Below, one piece after another: positions 13,362-14,385 of a stretch of DNA of 14,385 nucleotides. Under the pieces are notes generated by a model, which had not been told where the DNA came from, did not search any database, and worked only from the letters and a program-made list of their open reading frames with translations. Origin of the DNA: Nitrospiraceae bacterium (GTDB taxonomy: Bacteria > Nitrospirota > Nitrospiria > Nitrospirales > Nitrospiraceae); NCBI GenBank assembly GCA_011391455.1, contig JAABQN010000027.1, positions 1 through 14,385 of the forward strand. The letters are read 5' to 3'. The stretch's first letter is position 1; the number at the start of each line of letters is the position of its first letter. The translations under genes and the position numbers were made by a program.

Positions 13362-13949
13362 ATGAATAGCACCCTACTGATCGGAAGCCTGCTCATGATC
13401 GGACTGATTGTGCTCGCGGCCTATGTGGTCGGCGTTTACAACATGCTGGTCCGGCTCTTCAATAACATCGACAAGGCCTGGTCGAATATCGACGTCATTC
13501 TCAAGCAGCGGCATGATGAACTTCCCAAGCTCGTCGAAGTCTGTAACAGCTACATGACGCACGAGCGGGAGACGCTGGAATCCGTGACCAAAGCCCGCAC
13601 GGCCTATAGCACAGGGCTGAATATCGACGACAAGGCACAGGCGGAAAATCAGATCGTTGGCGCCTTAGGAAAACTCTTTGCCGTGGCCGAACAGTATCCT
13701 GACCTGAAAGCCAATCAAGAGTTCTTAGCCGTCCAACAGCGCATATCGGCACTGGAAAGCACCATCGCCGATCGGCGTGAATTCTATAACGACTCGGTTA
13801 ATCTGTACAATATCGCCATCCAACAGATCCCGACGCTCTGGGTGGCTCAAGAGGTTGGTTACAGCGCGAGGCCGTTGTTGACAGTGGCGCCGTCCGATCG
13901 CAAGGACAAGCCGCTCGCTTTTTCCAATCGTATGCCTGTGGCAGCCTAG
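13362..13949 (+). CDS. lemA: LemA family membrane protein
   Basis: A 195-aa LemA-family protein. An N-terminal membrane helix (about residues 4-25, LLIGSLLMIGLIVLAAYVVG) is followed by the family signature YNMLVRLFNNIDKAWSNIDV and LKQRHDELPKLVEV, then a long helical domain ending in REFYNDSVNLYN. Family members have a short extracytoplasmic N-terminus and a cytoplasmic coiled bundle. The name comes from a Listeria antigen and the biochemical role is unknown. The ribosome site AAAGGAG (13348-13354) sits 7 bases before ATG 13362, clearly better than for the upstream gene, so LemA is probably made in excess over the GIDE protein. The gap of 25 bases and the frequent LemA-GIDE pairing support a two-gene operon. 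The tail after residue 165 is variable and adds nothing recognisable. Confidence 0.93.
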   Translation: MNSTLLIGSLLMIGLIVLAAYVVGVYNMLVRLFNNIDKAWSNIDVILKQRHDELPKLVEVCNSYMTHERETLESVTKARTAYSTGLNIDDKAQAENQIVGALGKLFAVAEQYPDLKANQEFLAVQQRISALESTIADRREFYNDSVNLYNIAIQQIPTLWVAQEVGYSARPLLTVAPSDRKDKPLAFSNRMPVAA

Positions 13950-13998
13950 CCTCCATATCTAGCCAAGCAAAGGGATGAGGAGCTTTTGACCGCGGCCG

Positions 13999-14042
13999 TC
14001 GAGCGAGGCCCTTCTTAGGGCGTGCGCTCCGGGAGCAAAGAA
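13999..14042 (+). repeat. Diverged intergenic repeat, copy A
   Basis: TCGAGCGAG (13999-14007), then 13 bases with a hairpin, then CGTGCGCTCCGGGAGCAAAGAA (from 14021). The same two blocks in the same order and almost the same spacing (22 against 20 bases) occur at 14331-14373. This suggests two old copies of one dispersed element. Confidence 0.5.
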
Positions 14043-14320
14043 TGCTCCTCCCCCCTTTGCGACTCACCTTCCAAGCTTGCTTGTTTTCTCTCTCCAGAGT
14101 AGCGGCCTGGCTTGGTCCTCCACTGCGCACGTCGAACCCCTACTGGTTCCGAATTCGACCCTGACACACCCCTTCCCAAGAATAGCGACCTATGTTCACC
14201 AACTGCGCGCTACTTTCTCACCCGCCCACCCACTGGCACGCCGAGACGTGCAATTAGCCCAGGCGAGGGCCTTCCAATCCTCCTCATCTCTCGTTAAGGG
14301 AGTGGCCGAGGCTGCCCTTT

Positions 14321-14385
14321 ACTGCGCGCATCGAACGAGCACAGTTTCACCGTGCGCGTTCTGCGAGCAAGAAGGGCACCTGGCC
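14321..14385 (+). repeat. Intergenic palindromic repeat, copy C, running off the window end
   Basis: ACTGCGCGCATCGAAC (14321-14336) matches ACTGCGCACGTCGAAC at 14122-14137 in 14 of 16 bases. It continues into GAACGAGCAC-(9 bases)-GTGCGCGTTC (14333-14361), a 10-bp stem with one mismatch, and then CTGCGAGCAAGAAGGGC. TCGAACGAG and CGTGCGC...GAGCAAGAA correspond to copy A. The hairpin and the recurrence fit a REP-like dispersed element; the right boundary is outside the window. Confidence 0.5.

Larger units (their letters stand above)
13950..14385. other. Non-coding stretch after lemA
   Basis: No credible gene is seen in these 436 bases on either strand; the short open frames have no ribosome site and no protein-like composition. 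Small hairpins occur at 14008-14021 (GCCCT-TCTT-AGGGC) and 14032-14048 (GGAGCA-AAGAA-TGCTCC). The second is followed by a C-rich run rather than a T run, so it is at best a poor terminator for lemA. The rest is built in part from diverged repeat copies, listed separately. Confidence 0.6.

Noticed and set aside
14032..14048. GGAGCA...TGCTCC hairpin as lemA terminator
   Set aside because: The following bases are mainly C, not T, and it lies 83 bases after the stop codon; noted only as a hairpin.
14112..14297. 61-codon open frame on the + strand near the window end
   Set aside because: No ribosome site, Pro/Thr/Ser-rich random-like sequence, and it spans the repeat region.
1..14385. CRISPR array, tRNA, rRNA or insertion sequence
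   Set aside because: No regularly spaced identical repeats, no cloverleaf sequence and no transposase or integrase motif were seen on either strand.

Overview
The window looks like a chromosomal segment of a GC-rich Gram-negative bacterium, most plausibly of the Nitrospira/Nitrospirota type. That assignment rests on the look of the biotin synthase, the LapB-like gene and the intergenic repeats; no database search was possible. All confident genes lie on the + strand.

Left flank (1-1472): the 3' end of a TPR protein with a C-terminal metal-binding knuckle (LapB/YciM-like), then a complete bioB (biotin synthase) with all cluster ligands present. Eleven bases after bioB comes a zeta-toxin-like P-loop kinase (1484-2014). 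A 52-codon basic protein (2011-2169) overlaps its stop and has a very strong ribosome binding site. Directly after this pair lies a 92-bp broken second copy of the bioB 3' end (2172-2263). The two-gene, toxin-antitoxin-like cassette is therefore bracketed by direct repeats of the bioB tail. This is the clearest sign of a past insertion or allele-replacement event here.

Centre (2380-11802): one tightly packed type I restriction-modification operon. Order: hsdM; a DUF4062 / GHKL-ATPase / winged-helix protein; a small two-knuckle zinc-ribbon gene broken by a frameshift; hsdS; a RhuM-family gene; a small gene broken by an in-frame amber codon; hsdR; and a YgjP-like zinc metallopeptidase. Most junctions are ATGA or TGATG overlaps or gaps of 1-2 bases, so the genes are probably translationally coupled. 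The M, S and R subunits look intact, so the enzyme is probably functional, while two accessory genes are decaying or carry sequence errors. A REP-like palindrome lies in the 5' end of hsdS, and a 12-bp triplicate repeat encodes a linker in the ATPase.

Right flank (11803-14385): a likely small membrane protein on the - strand, a sigma70-like promoter, then a two-gene operon: a membrane protein with TFIIB-type zinc ribbons and a bacterial GIDE domain, followed by a LemA-family protein. The last 436 bases hold no credible gene but contain diverged copies of a palindromic intergenic repeat, one of which runs off the window end.

The most interesting items are the bioB-tail duplication around the kinase/small-protein cassette, the extended hsd operon with built-in regulatory-looking partners, and the two independently broken small genes inside that otherwise intact operon.
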